Shown here: positions 48,931-58,325 of the stretch, piece after piece
Position numbering within the stretch: position 1 is the stretch's first letter
Layout: each line of letters starts with the position of its first letter
Assembly (NCBI GenBank): GCA_963210315.1
Contig: OY723239.1
Location: 2,203,501-2,267,500 of the forward strand
From: Rhynchopus euleeides
Lineage: Eukaryota > Euglenozoa > Diplonemea > Diplonemida > Diplonemidae
DNA length: 64,000 bases
Reading direction: 5' to 3'
Notes under the pieces: model-generated
Database searches by the model: none
What the model was told of the DNA's origin: nothing
The model's input: the letters and a program-made list of their open reading frames with translations, nothing else
Made by a program: the position numbers and the translations under genes

Positions 48931-49569
48931 CTGGGGGGGGTCGAATATAAGATGTACCTCGAATACAAGATGTACCTTGAATATAAGATGTATTTTGAAA
49001 TCCCAAAATATACCGTATACGTAAATATTATGGAACGTAAATATTATGGAACGGGCTCATTTTTGCCCGGTCCGTTCCATAATATTTACGTTCCAAAATA
49101 TTTACAGGGCCAGTTGGGGACTCGGTGGTGAGGATGGTTTGCCTCAGGAATCGCACGAAAAGTGCACGAGTAGGTCCCGTCAGGGACTCTGTATGCCGTC
49201 CGATCACCTGGTCCAAGTCCCCGAGTCGCAGAAAGCCCTGTAAATATTATGGAACGAAAAAAATCTGGAACGCCAACCCACCAGCGTTCCATAATATTTA
49301 CGTTCCATAATAATTACGTTCCATAATATTTACGTTCCAAAATATTTACGTATACGGTAAATGGAATATAAGATGTACATCTTATATTCGACTTTTCTGT
49401 TTACAGTGTCCACTAGGCACTGGAAAATGCCATAAAAAAGCGAAATTTGAACATAAGATGTACATCTTATGTTCAAATATGGGTAAATTTTATGTTTTTT
49501 GAAAATGCAAATTATGGCTCCCGTACACGCATATTATAAGATGTACATCTTATATTCGACCCCCCCCAG
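48931..49569. mobile_element. TIR element E1 with TA target duplication, hosting a nested element
   Basis: CTGGGGGGGGTCGAATATAA at 48931 is mirrored by TTATATTCGACCCCCCCAG ending at 49569. TA flanks both sides (48929-48930 and 49570-49571). ATAAGATGTAC/GTACATCTTAT motifs repeat in the interior. With the 345-bp insertion removed the element is about 290 bp. Non-coding. Confidence 0.8.
49013..49357. mobile_element. 345-bp TA-target element, copy A (nested in E1)
   Basis: The termini CCGTATACGTAAATATT and their mirror lie between TA dinucleotides (49011-49012 and 49358-49359). The sub-terminal motif GTTCCATAATATTTACG repeats five or more times in both directions. It is almost base-identical to 55909-56253 and the same length. 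Non-coding. Confidence 0.88.
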
Positions 49570-49608
49570 TAAATTTTAAGCCCTGAATTTTCAGTCCCCG
49601 AAAAATTA

Positions 49609-50207
49609 CTGGGGGGGGCAATTAATCGTGCATAGTCGAATAATCGTGCATAGTCAAATAATAGTGCCTTTTTGAAACGGGCATTTATAAAGTTTTTTCC
49701 GCTGAATAATCGTGGGGTGCACGATTATTCACTTTTGGCTATTTTCGGTCAGTTGTGGAAGAAAAATGAGCAATTTTCCACGCAGAAATTTCAAAAAACT
49801 CGTTCTTTTGAATGTTGGGAGCCCGTGCGGATCGTGGTGGGGTCATTTCGACCATGGGGTGTCTGTCGTCACCATTTTGGCTCATATTCGTCCACATGTC
49901 CGGCCTTGTGCCCCCAGTTTCAACACGAAAATGAGCCCAGACGGTGACTGCCAGTAAGGGGTGAAGACAGACACCCCATGGCCAAAATGACCCCACTACG
50001 ATCCGCACAGATTCCAAATATGCAAACGGACGAGGTTTTTGCGATGTTTGTCCCCAGAACTGACCAGAAAACTTGCAAAAGTGAATAATCGTGCACCCCA
50101 CGATTATTCCCCCCCGTCAACTTTTTGACCTTTTTTGGGCCCCTCAATTATACCCGCCCGTTCGCCAATTAATAGTGGAGTGCACGATTATTTGCCCCCC
50201 CCCCCAG
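49609..50207. mobile_element. TIR element E2 with TA duplication and two nested palindromes
   Basis: Outer ends CTGGGGGGGGCAATTAATCG and ...CGATTATTTGCCCCC(n)AG, with TA at 49607-49608 and 50208-50209. Inside, TGAATAATCGTGGGGTGCAC (about 49704) is mirrored at about 50080-50110. Inside that, GTGCGGATCGTGGTGGGGTC (49828) is mirrored by GACCCCACTACGATCCGCAC (49990). It looks like two or three generations of insertion. E1 and E2 share the CTGGGGGGGG terminus and lie 39 bp apart. Confidence 0.75.
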
Positions 50208-50209
50208 TA

Positions 50210-50316
50210 AGGGCTTAATTTAAGGGCTTAATTTCTTACTAAGGGCTTAGTCATCCCTTAGACAACACTTCAGCATTTCTCAGAAGAAGGATACTCTCCG
50301 GCGAAGGTAAACAACG
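50210..50316. repeat. AAGGGCTTA-rich repeat; empty-site homologue of the two-gene transposon target
   Basis: The complement reads CTAAGCCCTTAGTAAGAAAT and continues TTAAGCCCTTAAATTAAGCC. This is the sequence found split at 55741-55748 and 59584-59610 by the two-gene element, so it shows the uninterrupted target. Confidence 0.75.
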
Positions 50317-53300
50317 TGCGGGGACCGGAGAGCTGAAGAGCCGGGACAGCACGAAAGAGCCTGATGAAGGGCGTTGTAATGGTGTCTCGTCTCCGTCCCT
50401 TCCAACCTCACCTCAGTGAGTGGAGTCTTCTTGATGATTGAGCGCCTGTGCACTAAACAAAGGTAGTACTGGTGGCCCCCCAAGTCGCACTCTGCGAGTG
50501 CTCTAACAAGTTAGCTAGGAGGGGGCCACCAGATACTAGAGAAAAAAGGAGCAGCTGCCCGAGCTCAGCCGGGGTGCTCGAAAAACCGTTCCAGCTGATG
50601 GGGGAGGGGAGGGAATAGGAATCTGTCTGTTGTCACTGTTGTTGAATTCTGCGTGCGGGGACCGGAGAGCTGAAGAGCCGGGACAGACCCTTCGCTCAGG
50701 CGCTCGAGGCGGCGAAGCCGCTCTCCCGCTCCACGACGTGAGCGCTTTCACGCCCGCACCGCGTGGCACCCACACACCCCGCCCGCGACCAGCTGTCCGC
50801 GGGCATGTCTGCCGTCGGGATCCAATGGACCCCCAGCACGGCGTCGCGTCCCCCAAGTATCCCAAAGATGCGCTGCAAGATAACGTTCGCAAAGCGCACG
50901 CGGCTGTGCCCCTTGCGCAGCACACACTCGACGGCCTGGTTGTCCACCGCCAGCAGCGGGGTGCGGCTGCCGAGGTCCAGAGCCAGCCGGATCGCCTTCT
51001 CCGCCGCCAGGAGCTCCAGCACAAACATGTCGCCGGACTGCCCCTCGCGCGCCCACACCCCGTGGGCCACCTGCGAGTCCGCACCCCCAGGCACGGACAC
51101 CACAGCTCCCCAGCCTGTTGTTGACGCGTCGCTCCACACCGCCATGTCGGCCAGCCTCGGGTGCTCGCGCCGTAGGCTGAGCCAGTCGTTCACCCGCATT
51201 GCGTCGACGCACGCCGCGAGCTCGTCCCGCGTCGCGGGGGACAGCACGAATGGGTCCTCCCACGTCAGAGACCCCTCGTGCAGGCGCTGCGCGGCCCCCT
51301 GCAGCGTTGACAGGGTCTCACGGAGTACGCACAGGCGGGTCTGCCTGACGTGCGCCACCCGGAAGGCTCTGCCGAACAGCTTCCAGCAGGACCGCACCGA
51401 AGGGGAAGCGTCCCGTAGGATGGACACCGCCGCAACGACGGCCTTTTCTCCCCAACTGCAGCCGGAGCGGTAGCGTCCCGTGGCGACATCGAATTCGACT
51501 CCCAGGTAGGTGACGCGCGGCAGGGGCCCCTCCGATCTCTTCCGGGCGTTGATCTCTCCGCCCGCCAGCACAATCCGGTCCCGGACGTATGCCGCCCTTG
51601 CCGCGACCTCCACCGCCGAGGTGCCCCACACCAGGATGTCGTCCAGATATACCGCCGCCGCCGTCACCTCCACAAGACCCCCGAGGAACAGCTGCGCCGT
51701 GGACTGCGCTATCCAGGGCGCGTAGGAGTAGCCCATCGGGAGGCGTGTCCACGCATACCATCGCTGGGCGACCCGCACGGAGAAAAAGGAGGATACCCCC
51801 TCGGACAAAGGGAACTGGTGAAAAAATCCCCGGATGTCGATGACCTGCGCCATGCAAGCGTCTGTGTCGCGGAGGGCCCTCGCAATCTCATGCACCGTGG
51901 GGAGCCGAAACTTCGGGGGTTTCGGGAGGCGGCGGTTCACCGGGCGGCCGTCAAGGATGAGGCGGCGCACACAGGGGTCCGCCTTCGCAATGTCAAACAT
52001 GCGCACCACGCCCCGCTTGGGATCTCCGCGTCCGAGCAGGCGGAGGACCCTCGCCGAAATACACTGCGCCACAAAGCTCGGCTTCAGGTCTGATGTGGGC
52101 CCAGGGAGAGGGACTGCCGATGTCTGGTGCCTCGCAATCAACCCCCCCTCCGTACACCAGTCCAGGAAATCCGGTGACACCCCCAGCTCATCCGCGTAGG
52201 TGCGCAGCTTGTCGTACTCCAGGCACCCGGACTGAAAATCATCGAGCCTCTCCGAGGAGCGGGATGGCGGTCGCCTGCCCAGTATTTCAAACTCGTCCAA
52301 GTCGTACTCGGGATCCTCCAGACCGATCACACCCGGCTCATCCGCGTAGCCCACCCCACTCATCAGAAAATCCCAGCAGGGCCCCTCGCCGGCGTCGCTC
52401 ATTTGTAGCGCGCGGAGGAGCTCCGCTTCCGTCTTCCTTTGGTGGTCGTTCGTGGTGGTGAGGTATCTCGCCGTCGTGTCCTCCGCGTCCTTGCCGTGTC
52501 GGAGGAGACGCTTCAGCAGCGGTCGAGGTACTCCGTCCTTCTGCACCTCTTGGATCGCGCCTCTCCTCGAGGAGTGGAGCCAGGAGCCTTCCGGCAGGGC
52601 CGCGAGGATCGCCTTCTTCAACCCCGCATATTTTGTGGAGTTCCCCCCGAAGATCAGTTCCGTGCTGGAGGGGGCCACTGTGCGCATATACTCCACCACG
52701 ATCGCCGTGATGGGGCCCGCGGGGAGGAAGATCTCTGGCCTCCACTCGAGGGCTTGCTTCTCCTTCGCGTACACCGCCGCCGACGTCGCACGCGAATCCC
52801 CCCCTGCCCCATCGATCTCCCGCCAGTCCGCCCGCGTCACAAACCGCAGGTCCGGCACCCGACATCTCGTCACCCAGCACAGCGCGAGTAGCACCCGCGC
52901 CCGCCCCTGGAGTGCCCCCAGCGCCTCGTGCACTTGCGCCGTCGCCACAGGGGGGGCCTGTCTGGGCCGGATGAGGGTGCTGAGGCGCCGGAGCGCCTTC
53001 TTGGCGTTTTGGAGGCGGCGCGTGCGGGTCCCACGTTCGCCCTGCTCTATCGCGATCGCCGCCAGCCGCTCGAGGTATGTCTTCGCAGTCCTGCATGATA
53101 TGCTGCCCAGGCGCGTCCAGACGTAGCGCAGCACCGCCTCGTCGCTCGGCGTGCCCGCACTCAGTCCGCCCCAAAACCCCTCGAATGAGGCCCACAGCCG
53201 GTCTTTCTCCCCTGCTGTGTGTGCGGCCAGTGCTAGCCGCGGAATGTCCTCCCACCCCGTCGCATTTCGCAGAGCTCCCGCTAGGCTGCGTCCGTCGCGG

Positions 53301-54248
53301 AACGAGAACAGCTTGTCCTCCAGCCTGGCGCGCTTGGCCCGCGTCCACCTCACAGGCTCCCGTGGGTCCCGGTTCGCATCTTGAGGACCCCGTGGGGGCG
53401 TCACATCCCTGATGTCTGGGGGTGGGAGTGGAGTCGGGGCCCTGCCCCGGCGCCCCTCGGCCTGCGTGGCACGCTGGAACAGAGGGCTTCTGAGGCGCCC
53501 TGCGATGCCTCCCCTCTGGGGAATCCTCTGTGGAGAGGGGACTGTTGTCGACCCTACCTCCTTCACCTGTGTGCCCGGGGAGGAGATCGTCGGCGGGCTG
53601 TTTCTCGTTGCGGGACAGGGGATGACCATCGACCCTTCGTCCTCGCTCTGCCTCGGACAGGGGGCCGCAGTCGACCCTACGTCCGGCTGCGCTTTGTGAG
53701 AGGGGACTTCTGTCAACCCTACGTCTCTGCCATACCTCGGGCAGGGGATCGGTCTCCACCCTACGCCCGGATGCGTCCCATACCTTGGACAGGGGATTGT
53801 AATCGACCCTTCGTCCGGTTGTGCTCGGGGACAGGGGACTGTCGTCGACCCTACGTCCGTACCATACCTCGGGCAGGGGATTGTTCTCGACCCTACGCCC
53901 GGTTGCGCCGCCGGTCCAGGGGCCCGGCTCCCCCTGGACGGCGTGGCGCCGGGGGCCCCCCTCAGCGTCTGTGCTGGGGCTGTCCGGCCCCGCGAAAAAG
54001 AGGCTCCTTCCTCCATGGCCTGTTTCCGCCCGGGCGGTCGCGGGAGGTGCTGGGCCTCCGCTTGAGCGGGCGGGAGCGCCCGCTGGGCCGCCCTTCCCGC
54101 GAGTCGGTGTGCGCAACCCGGGCGGCTGCGGTCATCGCCCCCTTCCGCGAGGCGGGCACGTTCGCCGCCGGGCCGCGATGCTCCCGGAACACCCGGGCCC
54201 ACTCCTGTGAAGCCGTCGCTCCTGTGAGAATTCGAGTAAAATACTAAG
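50317..54248 (-). mobile_element. Tyrosine-recombinase retroelement (YR-RT-RNase H)
   Basis: The coding strand is minus. The 5' side abuts the 960-bp repeat at about 54248. The 3' side carries two 35-bp direct repeats (50317-50351 and 50651-50685, starting CGTGCGGGGACCGGAGAGCT) and a hairpin-rich spacer. Paired 3' repeats are typical of YR retroelements with split direct repeats, but the matching 5' repeat was not found. There are no LTRs and no DDE integrase. One ORF encodes everything. Confidence 0.75.
50464..50540. repeat. Hairpin in the 3' region of the YR retroelement
   Basis: GTAGTACTGGTGGCCCCCC is mirrored by GGGGGCCACCAGATACTA, a stem of about 17 bp. A smaller GCACTCTGCGAGTGC palindrome lies inside. 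It could be a structural element of the RNA or a tiny inserted MITE. Confidence 0.7.
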
Positions 54249-54295
54249 GAGGATCCTTGAAATCGGTAGTGGACAGTAGCGGACAGGGCGGACAT
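50696..54295 (-). CDS. Fused tyrosine recombinase - reverse transcriptase - RNase H polyprotein
   Basis: 1199 codons from the ATG at 54295. The first 16 codons belong to a repeat also present at 16909, so the next in-frame ATG at 54016 (1106 residues) may be the real start. Residues 130-260 are tandem PCPRYGTDVGST-like repeats in a gag-like region. The tyrosine recombinase spans about 360-615: R479 (TRCRVPDL), H574-x2-R577 (LHSSRRG), H600 (LLRHGKD) and nucleophile Y611, the complete R-H-x-x-R-H-Y set. The RT follows (790-940): VIDIRGFFHQFPL, PMGYSYAPW and YLDDILVW (D885, D886). RNase H: WSDASTTGWGA (D1056), ELLAAEKAI (E1094), AVDNQAVE (D1118), ADSWSR (D1167). All catalytic residues look intact. 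In DIRS and Ngaro the recombinase lies after the RT. Here it is first, as in trypanosome VIPER, but fused in one chain. Confidence 0.92.
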   Translation of the reverse strand: MSALSATVHYRFQGSSLVFYSNSHRSDGFTGVGPGVPGASRPGGERARLAEGGDDRSRPGCAHRLAGRAAQRALPPAQAEAQHLPRPPGRKQAMEEGASFSRGRTAPAQTLRGAPGATPSRGSRAPGPAAQPGVGSRTIPCPRYGTDVGSTTVPCPRAQPDEGSITIPCPRYGTHPGVGWRPIPCPRYGRDVGLTEVPSHKAQPDVGSTAAPCPRQSEDEGSMVIPCPATRNSPPTISSPGTQVKEVGSTTVPSPQRIPQRGGIAGRLRSPLFQRATQAEGRRGRAPTPLPPPDIRDVTPPRGPQDANRDPREPVRWTRAKRARLEDKLFSFRDGRSLAGALRNATGWEDIPRLALAAHTAGEKDRLWASFEGFWGGLSAGTPSDEAVLRYVWTRLGSISCRTAKTYLERLAAIAIEQGERGTRTRRLQNAKKALRRLSTLIRPRQAPPVATAQVHEALGALQGRARVLLALCWVTRCRVPDLRFVTRADWREIDGAGGDSRATSAAVYAKEKQALEWRPEIFLPAGPITAIVVEYMRTVAPSSTELIFGGNSTKYAGLKKAILAALPEGSWLHSSRRGAIQEVQKDGVPRPLLKRLLRHGKDAEDTTARYLTTTNDHQRKTEAELLRALQMSDAGEGPCWDFLMSGVGYADEPGVIGLEDPEYDLDEFEILGRRPPSRSSERLDDFQSGCLEYDKLRTYADELGVSPDFLDWCTEGGLIARHQTSAVPLPGPTSDLKPSFVAQCISARVLRLLGRGDPKRGVVRMFDIAKADPCVRRLILDGRPVNRRLPKPPKFRLPTVHEIARALRDTDACMAQVIDIRGFFHQFPLSEGVSSFFSVRVAQRWYAWTRLPMGYSYAPWIAQSTAQLFLGGLVEVTAAAVYLDDILVWGTSAVEVAARAAYVRDRIVLAGGEINARKRSEGPLPRVTYLGVEFDVATGRYRSGCSWGEKAVVAAVSILRDASPSVRSCWKLFGRAFRVAHVRQTRLCVLRETLSTLQGAAQRLHEGSLTWEDPFVLSPATRDELAACVDAMRVNDWLSLRREHPRLADMAVWSDASTTGWGAVVSVPGGADSQVAHGVWAREGQSGDMFVLELLAAEKAIRLALDLGSRTPLLAVDNQAVECVLRKGHSRVRFANVILQRIFGILGGRDAVLGVHWIPTADMPADSWSRAGCVGATRCGRESAHVVERESGFAASSA

Positions 54296-55205
54296 TTCCT
54301 TGTGGAAAAAGTGCCCGAAAAAAAAATTCGAAAAGGTCCCCCTTACAGAATTAGCCTTTTTTCAAAAAATCGGAAAATTTCGGACCGCAATTTGTACCCA
54401 AGAAAGTGCCGAATTTTCGGACTCGGTCCGATTTGAACGATTTCCGTGCCTCTTGCAACCCCCATGAGGGGGGGCTGCTGTTTCGGGTTCTTCCGGTGGT
54501 ACATGCTGGGGTGTCAGGACAGGGAATCCTGCTCGCTGTACCCGGTGATCCCTGACGCAGCCAGGAAGTGGAGAGCCTTGGAACCCTGGTTGAGGCCTGT
54601 AACACCCGGCCTTCCTGCCACTTGTGGCATTGTGGAGTGGAGGTGGTTATGGAGAAGGTTCTCTCTCCGTCCGGTCGAGCACAACCGTCCTCTCCAGCCA
54701 GGGGTCATCTACTTTCCAAACAAGGGCCAGGAACATGCTCAAACAAACCAATTGATCAGAAAATCTGGCTTGCCGTGGAATCATTGAGCATTGGGGAGTG
54801 GTTTGCCCCCTTGCTGCGTATGACATGTCCATTTTTGACGATTTTTGGGCAGAATTTGGTGCGTGGGACCTTTCGATTTTCATGATTTTTTCGGAATTTC
54901 GTGGGGACCGGTACCCCATTTGAGGGCCAAAAATCTCATTTCCGAGGCCTGTGAATGGTCGCAGTGGCCTCAGATGTCCAAAAACGTTCAATTGACCTCT
55001 CCTCGAAAAAAAAATCGAAAGGTCCCCCCTACTGGCACCCCGGATTAGGACATGTCTCTGGGGGTGTCCGGGGGGCATTTTTGTCCCATTTTTGGCTGGG
55101 GAAAATGGGCCATTTTTCACGATTTTTTCGGTTTTTTGTCCGGACCGGCACCGCATTTGAGGGGCAAAAATCTGATTTCCGAGGCCCGGGAATGGTCGCA
55201 GTGGC
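54248..55205 (-). repeat. 960-bp repeat, inverted partner of 15993-16956
   Basis: Matches the left copy with minor changes, for example around 54806, where the left copy has a different short tract. It lies immediately upstream of the YR retroelement coding region. Confidence 0.85.
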
Positions 55206-55359
55206 TTCATTTGGCCAAAAACGTTCAATTTACCCTTCCCCAAAAAAAAATTCGAAAGGGTCCCCCTACAAATCGCCGGTCTTAGGAATTTTTTTTGGGC
55301 ACCCAGATTTCAAAAATTTTCAAACTATTTTCTGGACCAAAAATCAAACTATTGAGGTC

Positions 55360-55640
55360 CTGGCCGGACATGTCCGGGGGGGGGGTCAAAATTGGATTTC
55401 CCGAATTTCCGGGTCCGGACATGTCCGCCCGGACATCCGGACACCAGAAAATGTCCGCCCGGACATGTCCGCCCTGTCCGGGGCGGACATTTCTGGATGT
55501 CCGGATGTCCGCCCGGACATGTCCGGGCGGGAAATTCGGGAAATGTCCGGGGGGGGGGGGGGGGGGGTCAAAATTGGACCCGGACATCCGGACACCCGGA
55601 TTTCCCGGTCCGGGCATGTCCGCCCTGTCCGCCCTGAAAA
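55360..55640. repeat. CCGGACATGTCCGG palindrome cluster
   Basis: About a dozen overlapping GGACATGTCC/CGGACATCCGG palindromes within 280 bp, with two poly-G tracts (55377-55386 and 55548-55567). Frames on both strands just translate the repeat (PDMSGRT, GHVRAD). Confidence 0.85.
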
Positions 55641-55748
55641 CGCCTAAGGGGCCGGGGGAAATCCAGGAAATTCGGGAAATCCAGGAATATGAAGAATCCT
55701 CCTAAGCCCTTACTAAGGGCTTAGTATTCCCTGAGTAAGCCCTTAGTA
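55641..55748. other. TAAGCCCTTA-rich flank of the two-gene element
   Basis: CTAAGCCCTTACTAAGGGCT palindromes. The element target TA is at 55747-55748. Confidence 0.6.
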
Positions 55749-55908
55749 CACGGTGGACTCCAGCGGCCCTAGCGGGAGTCTGGGAGCGGGAGTCTGAGAG
55801 GGTGTCAAAGACTCCCGCTAGCGGGAGTCTATACTCCCGCTAGGGGGAGTCTGACTCCCCCTAGCGGGAGTCTTTTCACCTATTTTCATCCATTTTTCCC
55901 ATGATATA

Positions 55909-56253
55909 CCGTATACGTAAATATTATGGAACGTAAATATTATGGAACGGGCCCATTTTTGCCCGGTCCGTTCCATAATATTTACGTTCCAAAATATTTA
56001 CAGGGCCAGTTGGGGACTCGGTGGTGAGGATGGTTTGCCTCAGGAATCGCACGAAAAGTGCACGAGTAGGTCCCGTCAGGGACTCTGTATGCCGTCCGAT
56101 CACCTGGTCCAAGTCCCCGAGTCGCAGAAAGCCCTGTAAATATTATGGAACGAAAAAAATCTGGAACGCCAACCCACCAGCGTTCCATAATATTTACGTT
56201 CCATAATAATTACGTTCCATAATATTTACGTTCCAAAATATTTACGTATACGG
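55909..56253. mobile_element. 345-bp TA-target element, copy B (nested in the two-gene transposon)
   Basis: Same length and nearly the same bases as 49013-49357, in the same orientation, between TA dinucleotides (55907-55908 and 56254-56255). It sits where the left transposon arm ends (CCCATGATA), so it is younger than the transposon. Confidence 0.88.
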
Positions 56254-56361
56254 TAGTTACAGTCTACTGGCGTGGGGGGTAAAATCATGCGGGGGGAAGG
56301 TGGAAGAGGGATGGGGAGGGGCTTGTTTTGCTTCTGTCAGTTTCCCCGGACTCTGGACTAC

Positions 56362-58122
56362 CTACCTATCCTCCTGGTAGCGGCTGCACCTGCGGAGGTG
56401 AGCGGTTAGAATTTGAGGTGTCAAAGTGCGGCCGTCGCCTGTCGTAGTTGTGTTACACCTTGGGCAAGACAAACCATCCTGCAGGCTTTCCTCATCTTCT
56501 TCGTCAGAACTGTCATCCCCCTCCTGCTGTGCGCGTTGGTCAAGCGTGCTCAAAGTCGCCTCGGATGACACGAATGGTGTGAAAGTCGCCCCCAGCGGGA
56601 TTGGCATTTTGCACAAGCAGAGCGATAATTTGCGGTGTCCTTCGGGGAACCGGAACAGGAAGTAGGGCGCGCTGCTGGGTTCAACGAAGTCCTGTGTGTT
56701 GCAGTGCACAAACCCCTTCTGCAGCTGTGTCAACTGTGTGCAAAGAACATACACAGCCAATCTATGAGCGTGTCGGGTGTGCAGACACGGACACAGAATG
56801 ACTTCTCTATACCCGAGGATCCCGTCCTGCGACAGGTGCGCAACCTTCCAAGGCATGCCCGATTCGCGCCGCTTCTCTTCTGCCATTGCAAGATCTCTCT
56901 CGTAAGTTGCGGAGCTGGCGATTGTAACGGCATCTTTCTTGCGATGTCCGTTCTCTGCTTCTTCAAATTCGTCGTTGTTCTGCAGAGGCACTGCATCTTC
57001 TGGAGCCCACCAATGATGGAGACTGTGTACGTAGGCATTGCGCGTTGATCCCTTTTCGGCATGCTCCATCAACCAGTGAAATATATGCCCTGAGATCCGA
57101 GCACGCAAGAAGGGAATCCGGGCTGACTCATCCTTGCATCCCCAGAAGCGCCAGGGGATGTCTGCATACCGGAAATGCATGAGGTCTGCAAGGGAGACAA
57201 AGAGGTAGCGGAACAAGCCCTTGTAGGTGGTGTCCTGTGACATGGCAAGCACGACCTTCCGGAACTGAGCACCTGTCCCATTCTGCGACACATTCAGTGC
57301 AAGGTTTGTACAGGTCTTGTCGAATATTTTTTTTGTTGTCTCATCCAGTACCCTGATCAGCCGCATGGCGAGCCCCTTGCAGTCATGGAGTGCTGGGGTG
57401 ACGTAGCGGACATTGGGAAGCACACCTGCCAAGAGGGAGGGGTAGCCAGCCTCTTTCATCTCAGAGAGAGTCAGGTGCGGGTATCGATGCACCTGTTGAT
57501 ACCAGCGTTCTTCTGGGATGTCGCACAGTGAGCATCGGTGCCCTCGCCCCCCGCATCGCCTCATTGTTGCCCACTGCTCAGCATGGTCGGCGGTTATTCT
57601 TGCTATGGACACACTCGCGACATGCACCCCTCGGAAGATTTTCGCTTTGTGCAGCCTCATGATCTGTTGCAGCAACGCGTGATTTTGGAACAGCTTGTGA
57701 TCACCTTTCGGAAGGTCTGAGAAAGTAATACCCGGCGCAGTCATCGTGTTTTCGGGATTGATGACCCCGAGAGACAGACGGACACGTGCGTTATCGGAAC
57801 GTAATGAATTACGTGGCGTGTATCCGTCCGTGTACATGACGCCGAGAAGTGGCACGCTACACTGCATTGTCGATGATTCTCCCGCCTCTTCTTCGAGGAA
57901 CTCAAATGCCCCGAGCAAACCACGGGAAAGGCGCCATTCAACACGTTCGCAGGCAGGCTTCTCCATTTCGCGGAGTCGCTTTCGTGACACACCCAGGTTC
58001 TCACCAACACGCTCCTTATGAAGCTGGTTGACCTTGGCGAGTGTCCGTTGAGACATCCGAAGGGCATGCCGGTTGGCAGCAAGAGTCTCCCCGACACTCT
58101 TCGCTTCATTTGCATTCGACAT
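56362..58122 (-). CDS. 586-aa putative transposase of the two-gene element
   Basis: The ATG at 58122 gives MSNANEAKSVGETLAANRHA; the frame extends 29 codons further only from a GTG. It stops with TAG at 56362. The N-terminal 100 residues are charged and helical. In the middle, RITADHAEQWATMRRCGGRG followed by HRCSLCDIPEERW gives an Asp-led stretch ending in GH-x-C-x2-C, and LHDCKGLAMRLIRVLDE comes about 60 residues later. That order (Asp, zinc pair, then LH-x-x-x-x-N/G-x2 helix) resembles transposases of EnSpm-type and related families, but a full catalytic triad cannot be assigned by eye. The C-terminus is acidic (DDSSDEEDEES) followed by a CPRCNTTTTGDGRTLTPQIL then HLRRC zinc finger. It is the larger of two genes within shared TIRs, hence the transposase call. 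Confidence 0.6.
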   Translation of the reverse strand: MSNANEAKSVGETLAANRHALRMSQRTLAKVNQLHKERVGENLGVSRKRLREMEKPACERVEWRLSRGLLGAFEFLEEEAGESSTMQCSVPLLGVMYTDGYTPRNSLRSDNARVRLSLGVINPENTMTAPGITFSDLPKGDHKLFQNHALLQQIMRLHKAKIFRGVHVASVSIARITADHAEQWATMRRCGGRGHRCSLCDIPEERWYQQVHRYPHLTLSEMKEAGYPSLLAGVLPNVRYVTPALHDCKGLAMRLIRVLDETTKKIFDKTCTNLALNVSQNGTGAQFRKVVLAMSQDTTYKGLFRYLFVSLADLMHFRYADIPWRFWGCKDESARIPFLRARISGHIFHWLMEHAEKGSTRNAYVHSLHHWWAPEDAVPLQNNDEFEEAENGHRKKDAVTIASSATYERDLAMAEEKRRESGMPWKVAHLSQDGILGYREVILCPCLHTRHAHRLAVYVLCTQLTQLQKGFVHCNTQDFVEPSSAPYFLFRFPEGHRKLSLCLCKMPIPLGATFTPFVSSEATLSTLDQRAQQEGDDSSDEEDEESLQDGLSCPRCNTTTTGDGRTLTPQILTAHLRRCSRYQEDR

Positions 58123-58325
58123 GGTTCGATGGCATGGGTCTTGAAAATACCCCCTGTGACACCTGTGAGAGCGAGTGTGAGTGGAGCCGAATAAGGTTGC
58201 AACACACACACCACGTCAGATGTAGCCAAGCGAAAAAACTGTCGATGTTTTGGAGTGTGGGGTTTGTGGCTTCCATGACAGTCTGATCATTCAACTTCCG
58301 CAGGCTGATGCACAGCCAGCTTCCC

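Noticed and set aside
52338-54116. 592-codon minus frame overlapping the YR ORF
   Set aside because: Offset-frame shadow of the recombinase region. The catalytic motifs are all in the 50696-54295 frame.
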